Source of the DNA: Azospirillum sp. 51_20
GTDB lineage: Bacteria; Pseudomonadota; Alphaproteobacteria; RF32; CAG-239
NCBI GenBank assembly: GCA_001917175.1
Contig: MNTV01000026.1
Span: 1-64,000 of the forward strand
DNA: 64,000 nt
Direction: 5' to 3'
Shown here: one piece after another, positions 32,279 to 41,289 of the stretch
How positions within the stretch are numbered: position 1 is the first letter of the stretch
Layout of the letters: each line of letters opens with the position of its first letter
Position numbers and translations under genes: made by a program
The notes under the pieces: model-generated
The model's input: the letters and a program-made list of their open reading frames with translations, nothing else
Told to the model about the DNA's origin: nothing
Database searches by the model: none

Positions 32279-33660
32279 CAGACGCGTCCCCCGTTCATTT
32301 TCCGCAGGCGGATTTTGCCGACGGCCGCCAGCCGGGCGGCCTGTTCGATGATTTCATCCTGCGCGGCTTCCACTTCTTTCAGCTTAACCGGACCGAGCGC
32401 GGCCATTTCTTTCCGTATAAAAGCAGCGGCTTCCGGCGACATGTCGGCAAAAAAGCGCTGTTTCAGCCGTTCCGAAGCTCCGCGAAGCGCCACCGCCAGC
32501 CGTTCGGCTTCCACTTCGTCAAACAGACGGCGGATATCATCGTCGCTTACCGCGTTAAAATCTTCAAAATTAAACATTGTTGCCCGCAGCCGGCCGGCCA
32601 GCACCGGATCTTCCGTTTCCAGCACCGACAAAAGCTCCCGGCGACGTTCTCCCCCCGCGGCGGCAAACAGGGCAAAAGCACGTTCGCGCCCGTTGGGAAC
32701 GCTTTGGGCAAAATCGCGCGACAGGGTTCGTTCAATCTCCGCGGCAATTTCCGGCACCACCGGCGCGGAAACCGCCATCGCCGCCAGCACGCCGGCAGCG
32801 AAGGGAAGCGGCAGCCCGTTCAGCACCGTTTCCGCCGTCGGCCGGTTCAGCCGCAGCAGCACATAGGCCGCAACCGACGGACTTTCGCCCGACAGGTAGG
32901 CCGCCAGCGCTTCGGCATCGGTATTTTCAAGCGTTTTCCAGACAGTGTTTTTTCCGCCGTCTTCCTGCCGGCGCCGGCGGCCGCGGAAAAAGTTCAGCCC
33001 CCACACCGCCAGCCCGGCGAGAGCGGCGGCCAGCAGCAGCGGAACAATCTGTCCCTTGCCTGCAAACGAAACGTTTTCGATTTGCAGAATGTCGCCCCGC
33101 CGCGGTTCAAAACCGATAACCGGCGCTACCATCGACGCCAACCGCACGGCTTCGCCGTCCCGGCAGACGCCGTCGGGACAAAGGCCGTCAACCAGCACCA
33201 GCGCGGACAACCGTTTGCCGCGCCCGCCGCTTTTTACCACGCGGCGGCTGTATCTGCTGATCTCATATTCGGCTTCGCTGGCGAAATTGGCCGCCGCCGT
33301 ATAAGCGCGCAGCACCTGTCCGTCGGGATCAAAAATTTCTTCGCCGGAACTGACGGTGTCATAATCGATTTCAAGCCGCACTTCCGCCCGCACTTTTCCT
33401 TCGCCGACAAACGGTTCCAACACGCTGACGATGCGGCGGGCAAGATAAGCCTCTTCGGTGCGGCGGACGGCTTCGCGGCCGTTTTCCGCGGCTGTTGCCG
33501 GCATCTGCGGCCGGCTGAGCGCCAACAGCACCGCCACCACCGCCAGCCCGGCGGCAAAACTGACGGCTGCCGCCAGCAGCCCCTGCCCGAGCGGGCAGTT
33601 TGTTTCAGAACGTTGCAATTTTTCCACCTGATTTTTCAATTTTCTTCCCTGTTTAAGCAA
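32278..33660 (-). CDS. FliF-FliG fusion (truncated MS-ring protein joined to rotor protein)
   Basis: 460 aa. Membrane helix 1 at about 27-49. Residues 70-200 match the last periplasmic domain of FliF (RBM3): YLARRIVSVLEPFVGEGKVR, GEEIFDPDGQVLR, RLSALVLVDG. Helix 2 is at 205-224. From about 247 FliG follows: middle domain (SVAAYVLLRLNRPTAETVL) and C-domain (TMFNFEDFNAV...ALRGAS...FFADMSPEAAAFIRKEM, GPVKLKEVEAAQDEI). FliF RBM1, RBM2 and tail, and FliG N-domain, are missing. Normal FliF (about 550 aa) and FliG (about 330 aa) are separate. The start is TTG 33660 with AAAAGG upstream. First gene of the operon. Confidence 0.85.
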   Translation of the reverse strand: MLKQGRKLKNQVEKLQRSETNCPLGQGLLAAAVSFAAGLAVVAVLLALSRPQMPATAAENGREAVRRTEEAYLARRIVSVLEPFVGEGKVRAEVRLEIDYDTVSSGEEIFDPDGQVLRAYTAAANFASEAEYEISRYSRRVVKSGGRGKRLSALVLVDGLCPDGVCRDGEAVRLASMVAPVIGFEPRRGDILQIENVSFAGKGQIVPLLLAAALAGLAVWGLNFFRGRRRRQEDGGKNTVWKTLENTDAEALAAYLSGESPSVAAYVLLRLNRPTAETVLNGLPLPFAAGVLAAMAVSAPVVPEIAAEIERTLSRDFAQSVPNGRERAFALFAAAGGERRRELLSVLETEDPVLAGRLRATMFNFEDFNAVSDDDIRRLFDEVEAERLAVALRGASERLKQRFFADMSPEAAAFIRKEMAALGPVKLKEVEAAQDEIIEQAARLAAVGKIRLRKMNGGRV

Positions 33661-33697
33661 AATAGCCTTTTCCGGCCGATTGTTAAAAGCAAATTCT

Positions 33698-34441
33698 TCA
33701 GATATTCACAAACTTAGCCAGCGAATTTTTCAGTTCCGCGACCGCATCGTCATCGTTTAAGCGGTGGTCGGAAGACTTCAGCAGCTTAACTTCCACGTTT
33801 TCGGAAGCAAGCGCCGCGGCAAAATCAAGAGCAAAATGCCACGGCAGGCAGGCATCTTTCATCCCCTGGATCAAATGCACCGGACAGCCGACCGGCCATG
33901 TTTTTTCCCCTTCGGGCAGACATTCCGCCGTTGCCGTGTCGATAAAACGCCCGGTTATGGTATAGGTAAAATCGTCGGTACCGAAAGTAAACCTGCCTTT
34001 TTCCCGCAGTTCGGCTTCCTGTTCGGGGGTCACCAGTTTGGCAAAACGCCTGACGAAATTCGGCGCCGCCGCCAGCCCGATCACGCCCCTGACCCGTTCC
34101 GGCCGCTCAATCGCCGCCAGCAGCGACAGCCAGCCGCCCATCGACGAACCGACGCAGACGATATCGCCGGCCAGCGCTTCGTCGATTACCTCAAGCACCT
34201 GCTCTTTCCAGATTTTGAAATCGGCCTTTGCAAAATTTTCCCGGTCCGAACCGTGGCCGGCATAGTCAAAACGAAACAGACCGACGCCGTGCGCCAGACA
34301 AAAGGCCTTGACCGTTTCCGGTTTTCTTCCCCAGCAGTCGGAACAGAAACCGTGCAGGTAAAGGACGGTCGGACGGCCGTTTTTTGGCGGAATATGCTCA
34401 AAATCTGTTGCAAAGGCGGATTTAAAAGTGTACTTTGGCAT
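33698..34441 (-). CDS. Alpha/beta hydrolase
   Basis: A 247-aa cytosolic alpha/beta hydrolase: LYLHGFCSDCWG oxyanion region, nucleophile GSSMGG, acid in GMKDACLP and His in SSDHRLND, a complete triad. The type resembles small serine hydrolases/thioesterases of the ABHD10 kind. Start 34441 is preferred on family length, 34456 is possible. It lies 37 bp before the fusion gene and may share its transcript. Confidence 0.8.
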   Translation of the reverse strand: MPKYTFKSAFATDFEHIPPKNGRPTVLYLHGFCSDCWGRKPETVKAFCLAHGVGLFRFDYAGHGSDRENFAKADFKIWKEQVLEVIDEALAGDIVCVGSSMGGWLSLLAAIERPERVRGVIGLAAAPNFVRRFAKLVTPEQEAELREKGRFTFGTDDFTYTITGRFIDTATAECLPEGEKTWPVGCPVHLIQGMKDACLPWHFALDFAAALASENVEVKLLKSSDHRLNDDDAVAELKNSLAKFVNI

Positions 34442-34497
34442 CAATTGACAACCCATAACGTAAATTATACAGAACTGTGAAGGATTATATTAAGAAA

Positions 34498-35652
34498 ATG
34501 TCGAAAGGTAAAGAACAAAAACCGGTTATTCTGCAAGTGCTGCCGGAACTTGACCACGGCGGGGTGGAAGTCGGGACGGTGCAAATCGCCGACGCCCTCC
34601 GGCAACACGGCATCAAAAACTTCGTCGCTTCCGCCGGCGGACGCATGGTGCACGATTTGGAAAAAATCAAAGTGCCCCATATTACGCTGCCGCTGAAAAC
34701 CAAAAATCCGATCAAGCTTTACCTCAATTCGCTGAAGCTGGAAAAAATCATTAAGGAAAACGGCATCAACATCGTGCATGCCCGTTCCCGCGCGCCGGCC
34801 TGGAGCGCCTATTGGGCGGCCAAACGCGCCGGCGTCAAATTCATGACCACTTTCCACGGCACTTACGGACTGGGGCCGAAGGGAATCAAGAAATTTTATA
34901 ACCGGGTGATGACCTACGGACAGCTGGTCATTGCCATTTCCAACCATATCAAAAAGCATATCACGGAAAATTATCGGATCAACGAAGACAAGATCCGCCT
35001 TATCCACCGCTGCGTCGACATTGAAAAGTTTTCGCCGGCGGCAGTTTCCCAGGAGCGCATCATCCGCGCCGTGCAGGAAAACAACATTCCGGAAGATCTG
35101 CCGGTAATTTCGCTGATCGGACGGATTACCCGCTGGAAAGGCCAGCACGTGCTGCTCGAAGCCCTTTCCAAACTGAAAGACCGCGACTTTTTCTGCCTCA
35201 TCGTCGGTTCCGACCAGGGGCGCGTCAAATATACCGAAGAACTGAAAGAACTGGTGAAAAAATACGGGCTTGAAAGCAAAGTCAAATTCATCGGCCAGAG
35301 CTTTGACATTCCCGCGCTGCTGATGGTTTCCGACATCGTGCTGTCGACCGCCGTCGAGCCGGAAGCTTTCGGCCGCGCCGCCATCGAAGGTCAGGCGATG
35401 GGCAAAATCGTGATTGCCTCAAACCTCGGCGGTTCGCTCGAAAACACCATTGACGGCGTGACCGGCAAGCTTTACGAAAGCAGCGACCCGCAGGCTCTGG
35501 CCGACGCAATCCGCTGGGCGCTTGACCTGCCTTTGGAAGAAAAGAAAAAAATTTCCGCCGCCGCAATCAAAAACGTAAAAGAAAATTTTACAAAGCAGAT
35601 AATGTGTGATAAAACGATAGCGGTTTACAACGAACTGATCAACATGGATTAA
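34498..35652 (+). CDS. Glycosyltransferase family 4
   Basis: A 384-aa GT-B glycosyltransferase. The N-terminal domain contains PELDHGGVEVGT and the C-terminal nucleotide-sugar domain LIGRITRWKGQHVLLEAL, ending with the retaining EPEAFGRAAIEGQAMG (E-x7-E) motif and SNLGGSLE. It probably builds lipopolysaccharide core or another surface glycan. ATG 34498 follows GAAGGA; it stands alone, 32 bp before thrS. Confidence 0.88.
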   Translation: MSKGKEQKPVILQVLPELDHGGVEVGTVQIADALRQHGIKNFVASAGGRMVHDLEKIKVPHITLPLKTKNPIKLYLNSLKLEKIIKENGINIVHARSRAPAWSAYWAAKRAGVKFMTTFHGTYGLGPKGIKKFYNRVMTYGQLVIAISNHIKKHITENYRINEDKIRLIHRCVDIEKFSPAAVSQERIIRAVQENNIPEDLPVISLIGRITRWKGQHVLLEALSKLKDRDFFCLIVGSDQGRVKYTEELKELVKKYGLESKVKFIGQSFDIPALLMVSDIVLSTAVEPEAFGRAAIEGQAMGKIVIASNLGGSLENTIDGVTGKLYESSDPQALADAIRWALDLPLEEKKKISAAAIKNVKENFTKQIMCDKTIAVYNELINMD

Positions 35653-35684
35653 AAATTTCAATTTAACAAAAAAGGATAAAGATA

Positions 35685-37616
35685 ATGGTTGCTATTAAAT
35701 TGCCGGATGGCAGTGTAATGAATTTTGACGGCGCCGTTTCCGGAAAGGAAGTCGCCGAAAAAATCAGTGCCGGTTTAGCAAAAAACGCTTTAGCGGTGAA
35801 GGTTAACGATAAATTGCAGGATTTGGCCGCGACCATCACCACCGACGCCACCGTAACCGTTATCACCGCCAAGGATAAGGAAGGACTTGCCATTCTCCGC
35901 CACTCCTGCTCGCACGTGATGGCGGAAGCGGTCAAAGAGTTGTGGCCCGACGTTCAGGTCACGATCGGACCGGCGATCGAAAACGGTTTCTACTACGACT
36001 TTGCCCGCAAGGAACCGTTTACGACCGAAGACTTTGCCAAGATTGAAGCCAAAATGCATGAAATCGTCAAGCGCGACGAAGAAGTCAGCCGCAAAGTGCT
36101 GCCGAGAAACGAAGCGATCGACTATTTCAAATCAATCGGCGAGCACTATAAGGTCGAACTGATCGAAGACCTGCCGGAGAACGAAGTTATCTCGCTTTAC
36201 ACGCAGGGAAATTTCACCGACCTCTGCCGCGGACCGCACGTACCTTCGACCGGAAAGATCGGCGACGCCTTTAAACTGACGAAAGTTGCCGGCGCCTACT
36301 GGCGCGGCGACTCCAGCCGCGAAATGCTGCAGCGCATTTATGCCACCGCCTGGGCAAACAAAAAAGACCTGCAGGAATATCTGACCATGCTGGAAGAGGC
36401 GGAAAAACGCGACCACCGCAAACTGGGACGCGAAATGGACCTTTTCCACTTTGAACCGGAATATGCACCGGGCGCGGTTTTCTGGCATGACAAGGGCTAC
36501 AAGATTTACCGCAAGCTGATCGAATATATGCGCAACCGTCAGGAACACAACGGCTATATCGAAATTTCCACCCCCCGGGTAATGGATCGCGTGCTGTGGG
36601 AAATTTCCGGCCACTGGGACAAATACGGCGCCCACAACTACTCCGGTCAGACGGAAGACAAAAAATGGTTCTGCATCAAACCGATGAACTGCCCGGGCGG
36701 CCTGCTGGTTTACAAACAGGGCATCAAATCTTACCGTGACCTGCCGCTGCGCGTTGCCGAATTCGGCAAGGTTAACCGCTACGAGGCCTCCGGTTCGCTG
36801 ATGGGGCTGATGCGGGTACGCGAATTTACCCAGGACGATGCCCACATCTTCTGCACCCCGGAACAGATGGAAGAAGAGTGCATTACCACGCTGAAACTGA
36901 TTCTCGACATTTACAAGGACTTCGGTTTTGAAGACGTCAAGATCTACCTTTCCACCCGTCCGGACAGCATTTACCGGATCGGCTCCGACGAAATCTGGGA
37001 TTTGTGCGAAAACGCCCTGGCCAACGCGCTGACCTCGCACGGCTATAAATTCGAGATCAACGAAGGCGAAGGCGCTTTCTACGGTCCCAAACTGGAGTTC
37101 ATCCTGAAAGACGCCATCGGCCGCGAATGGCAGTGCGGCACCATTCAGGTAGACATGAACCTGCCGCAGCGTTTTGACATTTCCTACATCGGCGAAGACG
37201 GCGAGAAACACCAGCCGGTTATGCTGCACCGCGCCCTGTTCGGTTCGATCGAACGCTTCCTCGGCATTCTGATCGAAAACCATGCCGGCAAGCTGCCGCT
37301 GTGGCTGTCGCCGGAACAGGTAGTGGTTGCGCCGATCGTCAACGATTTTGACGGCTATGCCGAAGAAGTGGCGGATCGTCTGCGCAAAGCCGGACTTTAT
37401 GCCAAGACCGACCTGCGCAACGAAAAGATCAACTACAAGATCCGCGAACATTCGGTTGCCAAAATTCCGGTCATCGCCGTCGTCGGCGCCAAGGAAAAGG
37501 AAAACGGCACGGTAACCGTCCGCCGTCTTGGCTCCGACAAGCAGGAAGTGATGAAACTCAATGATTTTGTCAACGCCCTGCGCGAAGAAGCGCAAATGCC
37601 GCATCTGCACGAATAA
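35685..37616 (+). CDS. thrS: Threonyl-tRNA synthetase
   Basis: A 643-aa class II synthetase of full length: TGS domain (1-62), HxxxH editing domain (RHSCSHVMAEA, LCRGPHVPSTGKI), catalytic core with MNCPGGLLVYKQGIKSYRDLPLR, RVREFTQDDAHIFC, and LHRALFGSIERF, then the anticodon-binding domain. It charges tRNA(Thr) and edits Ser. AAGGA lies upstream; no long leader is present, so no leader control is seen here. Confidence 0.98.
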   Translation: MVAIKLPDGSVMNFDGAVSGKEVAEKISAGLAKNALAVKVNDKLQDLAATITTDATVTVITAKDKEGLAILRHSCSHVMAEAVKELWPDVQVTIGPAIENGFYYDFARKEPFTTEDFAKIEAKMHEIVKRDEEVSRKVLPRNEAIDYFKSIGEHYKVELIEDLPENEVISLYTQGNFTDLCRGPHVPSTGKIGDAFKLTKVAGAYWRGDSSREMLQRIYATAWANKKDLQEYLTMLEEAEKRDHRKLGREMDLFHFEPEYAPGAVFWHDKGYKIYRKLIEYMRNRQEHNGYIEISTPRVMDRVLWEISGHWDKYGAHNYSGQTEDKKWFCIKPMNCPGGLLVYKQGIKSYRDLPLRVAEFGKVNRYEASGSLMGLMRVREFTQDDAHIFCTPEQMEEECITTLKLILDIYKDFGFEDVKIYLSTRPDSIYRIGSDEIWDLCENALANALTSHGYKFEINEGEGAFYGPKLEFILKDAIGREWQCGTIQVDMNLPQRFDISYIGEDGEKHQPVMLHRALFGSIERFLGILIENHAGKLPLWLSPEQVVVAPIVNDFDGYAEEVADRLRKAGLYAKTDLRNEKINYKIREHSVAKIPVIAVVGAKEKENGTVTVRRLGSDKQEVMKLNDFVNALREEAQMPHLHE

Positions 37617-37634
37617 AAGAACGGCAGCATTAAC

Positions 37635-37674
37635 AAACAAACCCCGGTTCGCTGAACCGGGGTTTGCCGTTTGT
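37635..37674 (+). terminator. Terminator of thrS
   Basis: 11-bp stem AACCCCGGTTC/GAACCGGGGTT (37640-37650, 37654-37664), loop GCT, with outer ACAAAC/GTTTGT pairing. Confidence 0.8.
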
Positions 37675-37815
37675 TTAAAACAGGGGCATTGGCTGCCGGC
37701 ATTTGCCGTTTGGCGGAAGCGGGGCGTTGTTTATCAGGGTTTGCTATTTGGCTAAAACAGAAACATTGGCTACAGGTATTTGTCACTCGGAGGAAGCGGG
37801 AATATGGTTTGGCTA
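37661..37815. repeat. Imperfect 77-bp direct repeat
   Basis: GTTTGCCGTTTGTTTAAAAC at about 37662 recurs diverged at about 37738 (GTTTGCTATTTGGCTAAAAC); both continue with CATTGGCT...GGAAGCGGG. Two copies. The remainder of the 350-bp gap to 37968 holds nothing I can name. Confidence 0.6.
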
Positions 37816-37968
37816 GATTAGTGATGACCGAACCGTCTTCTTTAGCCGTGCAAAACTTATTTCGGCAGTTTTTCCGTTATCTTTCCTGTTCCCCCGGGCA
37901 AGAACTTTTTCTCCGCACCGCAAAAAATTACAAGCCGGTCTCACACTTTTGCAGCAACGGGAGAACGT

Positions 37969-38463
37969 TCATTTCGACGCAGCGATCCCGTCTTTTTCCG
38001 AAAGCGGAGATGTCGGGACTTTTTCCATCAGATAATTGGTCAGCAAAACGCCGTCCCTCTCCGCCTGCTGTTCTTTCAGTACCCGATAGCCCCGTTTTTC
38101 AAAAAACGGACGGGCGGTAATTGAAGCATGAGTGGTAATACGGACAAAAGAAGCGGCATTTTCCAGTTCCCGGCAAAGGGCCGAGGCCGCTCCCCGCCGC
38201 TGATGATCTTTATGCACAAACAGCCGGTCAAGGTACCCGTCGTCATCAATATCGCCAAAACCGATAATTTTTCCGTCTTCAACAGCCACAAAAGAAAAGT
38301 GCCGCAAAAACCTTTCGTTCCAGGCCGTCAGATTCCGCTTTTCCGGCGCCCACGCTTCACATTGCCGGCGGCTGTAATCCCGCCGGTTGACATTATGTAC
38401 GGTTTCGTAAAAAAGCGCTGCCGTTTCCCGGCAGTCCGTTTCTTTGTATTTTCTGACGATCAT
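37969..38463 (-). CDS. GNAT-family acetyltransferase
   Basis: A 164-aa GNAT protein: FVAVEDGKIIGFGDI, then DRLFVHKDHQRRGAASALC (motif A with R-R-G-A) and ARPFFEKRGYRVLKEQ. ATG 38463 is chosen, as the GGAGAG lies over the earlier ATG at 38475. The target is unknown; related proteins acetylate small amines or protein N-termini. Confidence 0.8.
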   Translation of the reverse strand: MIVRKYKETDCRETAALFYETVHNVNRRDYSRRQCEAWAPEKRNLTAWNERFLRHFSFVAVEDGKIIGFGDIDDDGYLDRLFVHKDHQRRGAASALCRELENAASFVRITTHASITARPFFEKRGYRVLKEQQAERDGVLLTNYLMEKVPTSPLSEKDGIAASK

Positions 38464-38512
38464 TTTTCTCTCCATACGTTAAGGATATCCGAAAAAAACT
38501 TTTCCGCAACAG

Positions 38513-38546
38513 ACAAAAAAGAACGGCGCGGAAAAACCGCACCGTT
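38513..38546 (-). terminator. Terminator of the first BI-1 gene
   Basis: AACGGCGCGG/CCGCACCGTT (38522-38531, 38537-38546); one pair is G-U on the minus strand, and six T follow there. Confidence 0.7.
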
Positions 38547-38549
38547 TTT

Positions 38550-39254
38550 TCATTTGCATTTTCCCCGGCTTTCCCAAAAGCGGAGAACTTTCACCGCCAG
38601 ACCGATGAAATTAAGGTACACCGCCAACGCGCCGCGCACAGCCAGCTGGTTGAGCCGGGTGCGATCGGAATCGGCGATAATCCGTTCGATTTCCTCACCG
38701 GAATAAGCAGTCACCGCGCCGTAGACGATAACCGCCGCCATGCTGACGGCCCAGTCGGTCAAACCGGAGGGAAACAGCCAGCAGCCGAGCGCGGTCAGCA
38801 GGGTTCCCCACACCACGGTCAGCAAAATGCAATGCCAGGAAATCATGTCGCGGCGAAAAACCGCCCCGGTCAGCGCCATGGCAAAAAACATCACGGAGGA
38901 AGTGAGCAGCCCGCGGGCAACGTCGGCTTTGACAAAAACCAGCGAGACGCCGCTCAGAGCCGCACCGATCAACCCGCAGAACAAACAGAACATCAGCAGC
39001 ACCGCGGCAAAACTCAGATTTTTGCGTTCGGCGGGCACGGCCAGAAACATCACCAGCGGCAGCAGCAGCAAAATCCAGCCGCTGACGCTTAACATCAAAT
39101 TGTTTTCGGCATCCGGCACCGCGAGGAAATCTCGGTATTCCGCCACTCTTGTCAACAGACAGGCGACCGCCGCCGAAAGCCCCGCACCGATCCCCATAAA
39201 AGCAAACAGGCGGACAACAATGCGGTTTTCCAGTTTTTTGGTCAGACTTTTCAT
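38550..39254 (-). CDS. BI-1/YccA-family membrane protein, paralogue A
   Basis: A 234-aa inner-membrane protein with about seven hydrophobic helices in the pattern of Bax-inhibitor-1/YccA. It resembles the next gene upstream across its whole length (VSGWILLLLPL..., CGLIGAALSGVSLVFV, SWHCILLTVVWG, AYLNFI-type C-terminal helix) but is more diverged, for example with Cys and His within helices. BI-1 proteins modulate membrane proteases or ion flux. ATG 39254. Confidence 0.75.
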   Translation of the reverse strand: MKSLTKKLENRIVVRLFAFMGIGAGLSAAVACLLTRVAEYRDFLAVPDAENNLMLSVSGWILLLLPLVMFLAVPAERKNLSFAAVLLMFCLFCGLIGAALSGVSLVFVKADVARGLLTSSVMFFAMALTGAVFRRDMISWHCILLTVVWGTLLTALGCWLFPSGLTDWAVSMAAVIVYGAVTAYSGEEIERIIADSDRTRLNQLAVRGALAVYLNFIGLAVKVLRFWESRGKCK

Positions 39255-39352
39255 AAACAATAATGCATTAATGATTACGTAACGTTTTTCATATAGCCGC
39301 GGATCTTATTTTTACAAGTCCCTTTCCGCCGTTTTTTCCTCAGCCCGGCACA

Positions 39353-39386
39353 AAAAAGGACGACCGCAGATACGGCCGCCCTTTTT
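39353..39386 (-). terminator. Terminator of the second BI-1 gene
   Basis: 14-bp stem 39353-39366/39373-39386; two pairs are G-U when read on the minus strand, with T-rich flank. Confidence 0.7.
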
Positions 39387-39403
39387 GTGAAAAAAAGCAG
39401 TTG

Positions 39404-40108
39404 TCATTTCTTTTGTCCGAACAGACGGAGAAGATGCAGCAACAGATTGACAAAGTCGAGATAAAGCGACAATGCGCCCCAAATCGCGATTTTGGCGGCT
39501 TCCTCATCGTCATAACAATTGTCAAGCTCTTCCCTGATTTTACGGCTGTCATAAGCCGTCAGGGCACAAAACACGACAACGGCAACCAGCGAAATGACAA
39601 AGTCCATTGCGGCGGATTTGAAGAAGATGTTGACCACCATGGCAACGATCAGGCCGAACAAAGCCATCAGCAAAACGCTTCCCCACGACGTCAGATCCGT
39701 CTGGGTCGTCAGTCCGAAAAGCGCCATCGCGCCGAAAGTGGCGGAAGCGGTGACAAAACACATCATAATGCTGGCTTCGGTGTAGACCAGAAAGACGCTG
39801 CTCAGACTGGCACCCATCAGCGCACAAAAGAAAACAAACACAATCATCATTGCCCCCGCGCTCAGCTGCTTCATCAAACCGCCCGTGAACAAAACGATCG
39901 CCAACGGCGCAAGCAAAACGATCCAGCCGCTGACGGAAAGCGTCGTTTCGCCCGTTTTTCCCACGCTGTAAAGAAACTCGCGGCAATCAGGCACGTAAGC
40001 GAACATTGCCGCCGTCAGCGCCGAAACAATAAGGCCCAGAAACATGTAGCCGTAGACTCTGGTCATTACCGCATTCGCTGCTTTTTTTTCTGCTTCTGAA
40101 TATCTCAT
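39404..40108 (-). CDS. BI-1/YccA-family membrane protein, paralogue B
   Basis: A 234-aa BI-1 family protein with seven predicted helices, closer to the family norm: VSGWIVLLAPLAIV, FCALMGASLSSVFLVYT, FGLTTQTDLTSWGS, TAYDSRKI and the closing GALSLYLDFVNLLLHLLRLFG. AYDSRKI holds the Asp that forms the pH-sensing pair in BsYetJ-like homologues. The longer intergenic space upstream (40109-40249) carries a possible promoter with TATACT near 40222. Confidence 0.9.
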   Translation of the reverse strand: MRYSEAEKKAANAVMTRVYGYMFLGLIVSALTAAMFAYVPDCREFLYSVGKTGETTLSVSGWIVLLAPLAIVLFTGGLMKQLSAGAMMIVFVFFCALMGASLSSVFLVYTEASIMMCFVTASATFGAMALFGLTTQTDLTSWGSVLLMALFGLIVAMVVNIFFKSAAMDFVISLVAVVVFCALTAYDSRKIREELDNCYDDEEAAKIAIWGALSLYLDFVNLLLHLLRLFGQKK

Positions 40109-40251
40109 AGTTTTTTGGTTTTGGTTGTGTCCGTTTATAAAAAAACATCACGGCGGAAACAACCGTCCGAAACATGAAATTTTTTAATAATAGGACACAA
40201 TAGATTACACATATTTTCAGTATAGCAACTTTTGCCCAAACCGCAACAGGT

Positions 40252-40283
40252 AAAAAAAGACGCCGACCGGTCGTTGCGGTCGG
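40252..40283 (-). terminator. Terminator of the HAD-like gene
   Basis: CCGACCG/CGGTCGG (40263-40269, 40277-40283), with a run of seven T on the minus strand. Confidence 0.65.
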
Positions 40284-40326
40284 AGAGAAAAACGCGTTCA
40301 AAACGCAAAACGAAACAAAAAACGCC

Positions 40327-41190
40327 TTATCGGCGGAGACCGGAAATCACATAATCGGGATAGGCCTCGATCATATTGCCGAGTTCCCGGGTTTTGGTTA
40401 CGTCGGGAATGTAGCCTTCGCCCAAAAAGCTGACATGCACGCCCTTGCTGACCAGACAGCTCGAAATGCCGGCGGCCGACGCCGCCCGGATATCAGACGC
40501 CATGCAGTCACCGATCATCAGAATCCGTTTGCGCTCCGTCGGGCCGAAAGCGGCCAGCGCATAGTCAACCACGGCGGGATCGGGCTTGCCGACGGTAATG
40601 ATTCTGCCGCCCAAAACCGCATATTGTTCGGCAACGGCGCCGGCGGCCGGCACCGTGTCTTCGCCGCAGACGACCGACGTGTCGTTGCCCGCGCACAAAA
40701 GCGGCAGGCCGAGGCTGGCGGCATGGTTCAGCACATCCAGATAATCGTCGACTGCACGGCCGGCGGGCAAACGGCCGACATAAAGGAAATCCGCTTTTGC
40801 CGGGTCTGCGGTTACGGCAAAATCCAACCCTTCAAACAAAGAAGCGCCGCCGTCCTCGTCAAGGCAGCAGCAGTTTTTTCCGAGCGAAGCGTAAACGCCG
40901 CGGCCGGCGGCCAGATGATGGTGCAGAATTTCCCCGGCGGTAACCATTGCGGAAAACAAACGGGGAGAAAACCCGTTTTGATGCATCAGACGGGCAATCT
41001 CTTCCACCCGGCGGCAATCGTTGCTCAAAAGCACGATTTTTTTGCCGCTTTTATAAAGACAAAGCAAAGCTTCCAGTGCTTCCGCCCGGAAAGAAACGCC
41101 GTCGTGAAGCACGCCGTTAAAACCGCAAAGGACGGCGTCATAGGCATCCGCAACCTTTGAAACGTTAACGATCGGCTTTATCATCTTCAT
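40327..41190 (-). CDS. HAD-superfamily protein lacking the catalytic Asp
   Basis: A 287-aa protein of the NagD-like HAD subfamily (TIGR01459 type). Motif II (LLSNDCRR), motif III Lys (VGKPDP) and motif IV (MIGDCMASDI) are present. Motif I, normally D-V-W-G-V-L-H-D-G, reads GFNGVLHDG, so the nucleophilic Asp is Gly. Phosphatase activity is therefore doubtful; a ligand-binding role is possible. ATG 41190. Confidence 0.8.
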   Translation of the reverse strand: MKMIKPIVNVSKVADAYDAVLCGFNGVLHDGVSFRAEALEALLCLYKSGKKIVLLSNDCRRVEEIARLMHQNGFSPRLFSAMVTAGEILHHHLAAGRGVYASLGKNCCCLDEDGGASLFEGLDFAVTADPAKADFLYVGRLPAGRAVDDYLDVLNHAASLGLPLLCAGNDTSVVCGEDTVPAAGAVAEQYAVLGGRIITVGKPDPAVVDYALAAFGPTERKRILMIGDCMASDIRAASAAGISSCLVSKGVHVSFLGEGYIPDVTKTRELGNMIEAYPDYVISGLRR

Positions 41191-41289
41191 GGCAAAACTC
41201 TCTTAATCTTTCCGTTGTCCGCATTTGTTGTTTTACATTATTTCCAGTAGTAACAGAGCATTATTAAAAAAGCATTTAAATTGCAAGCT

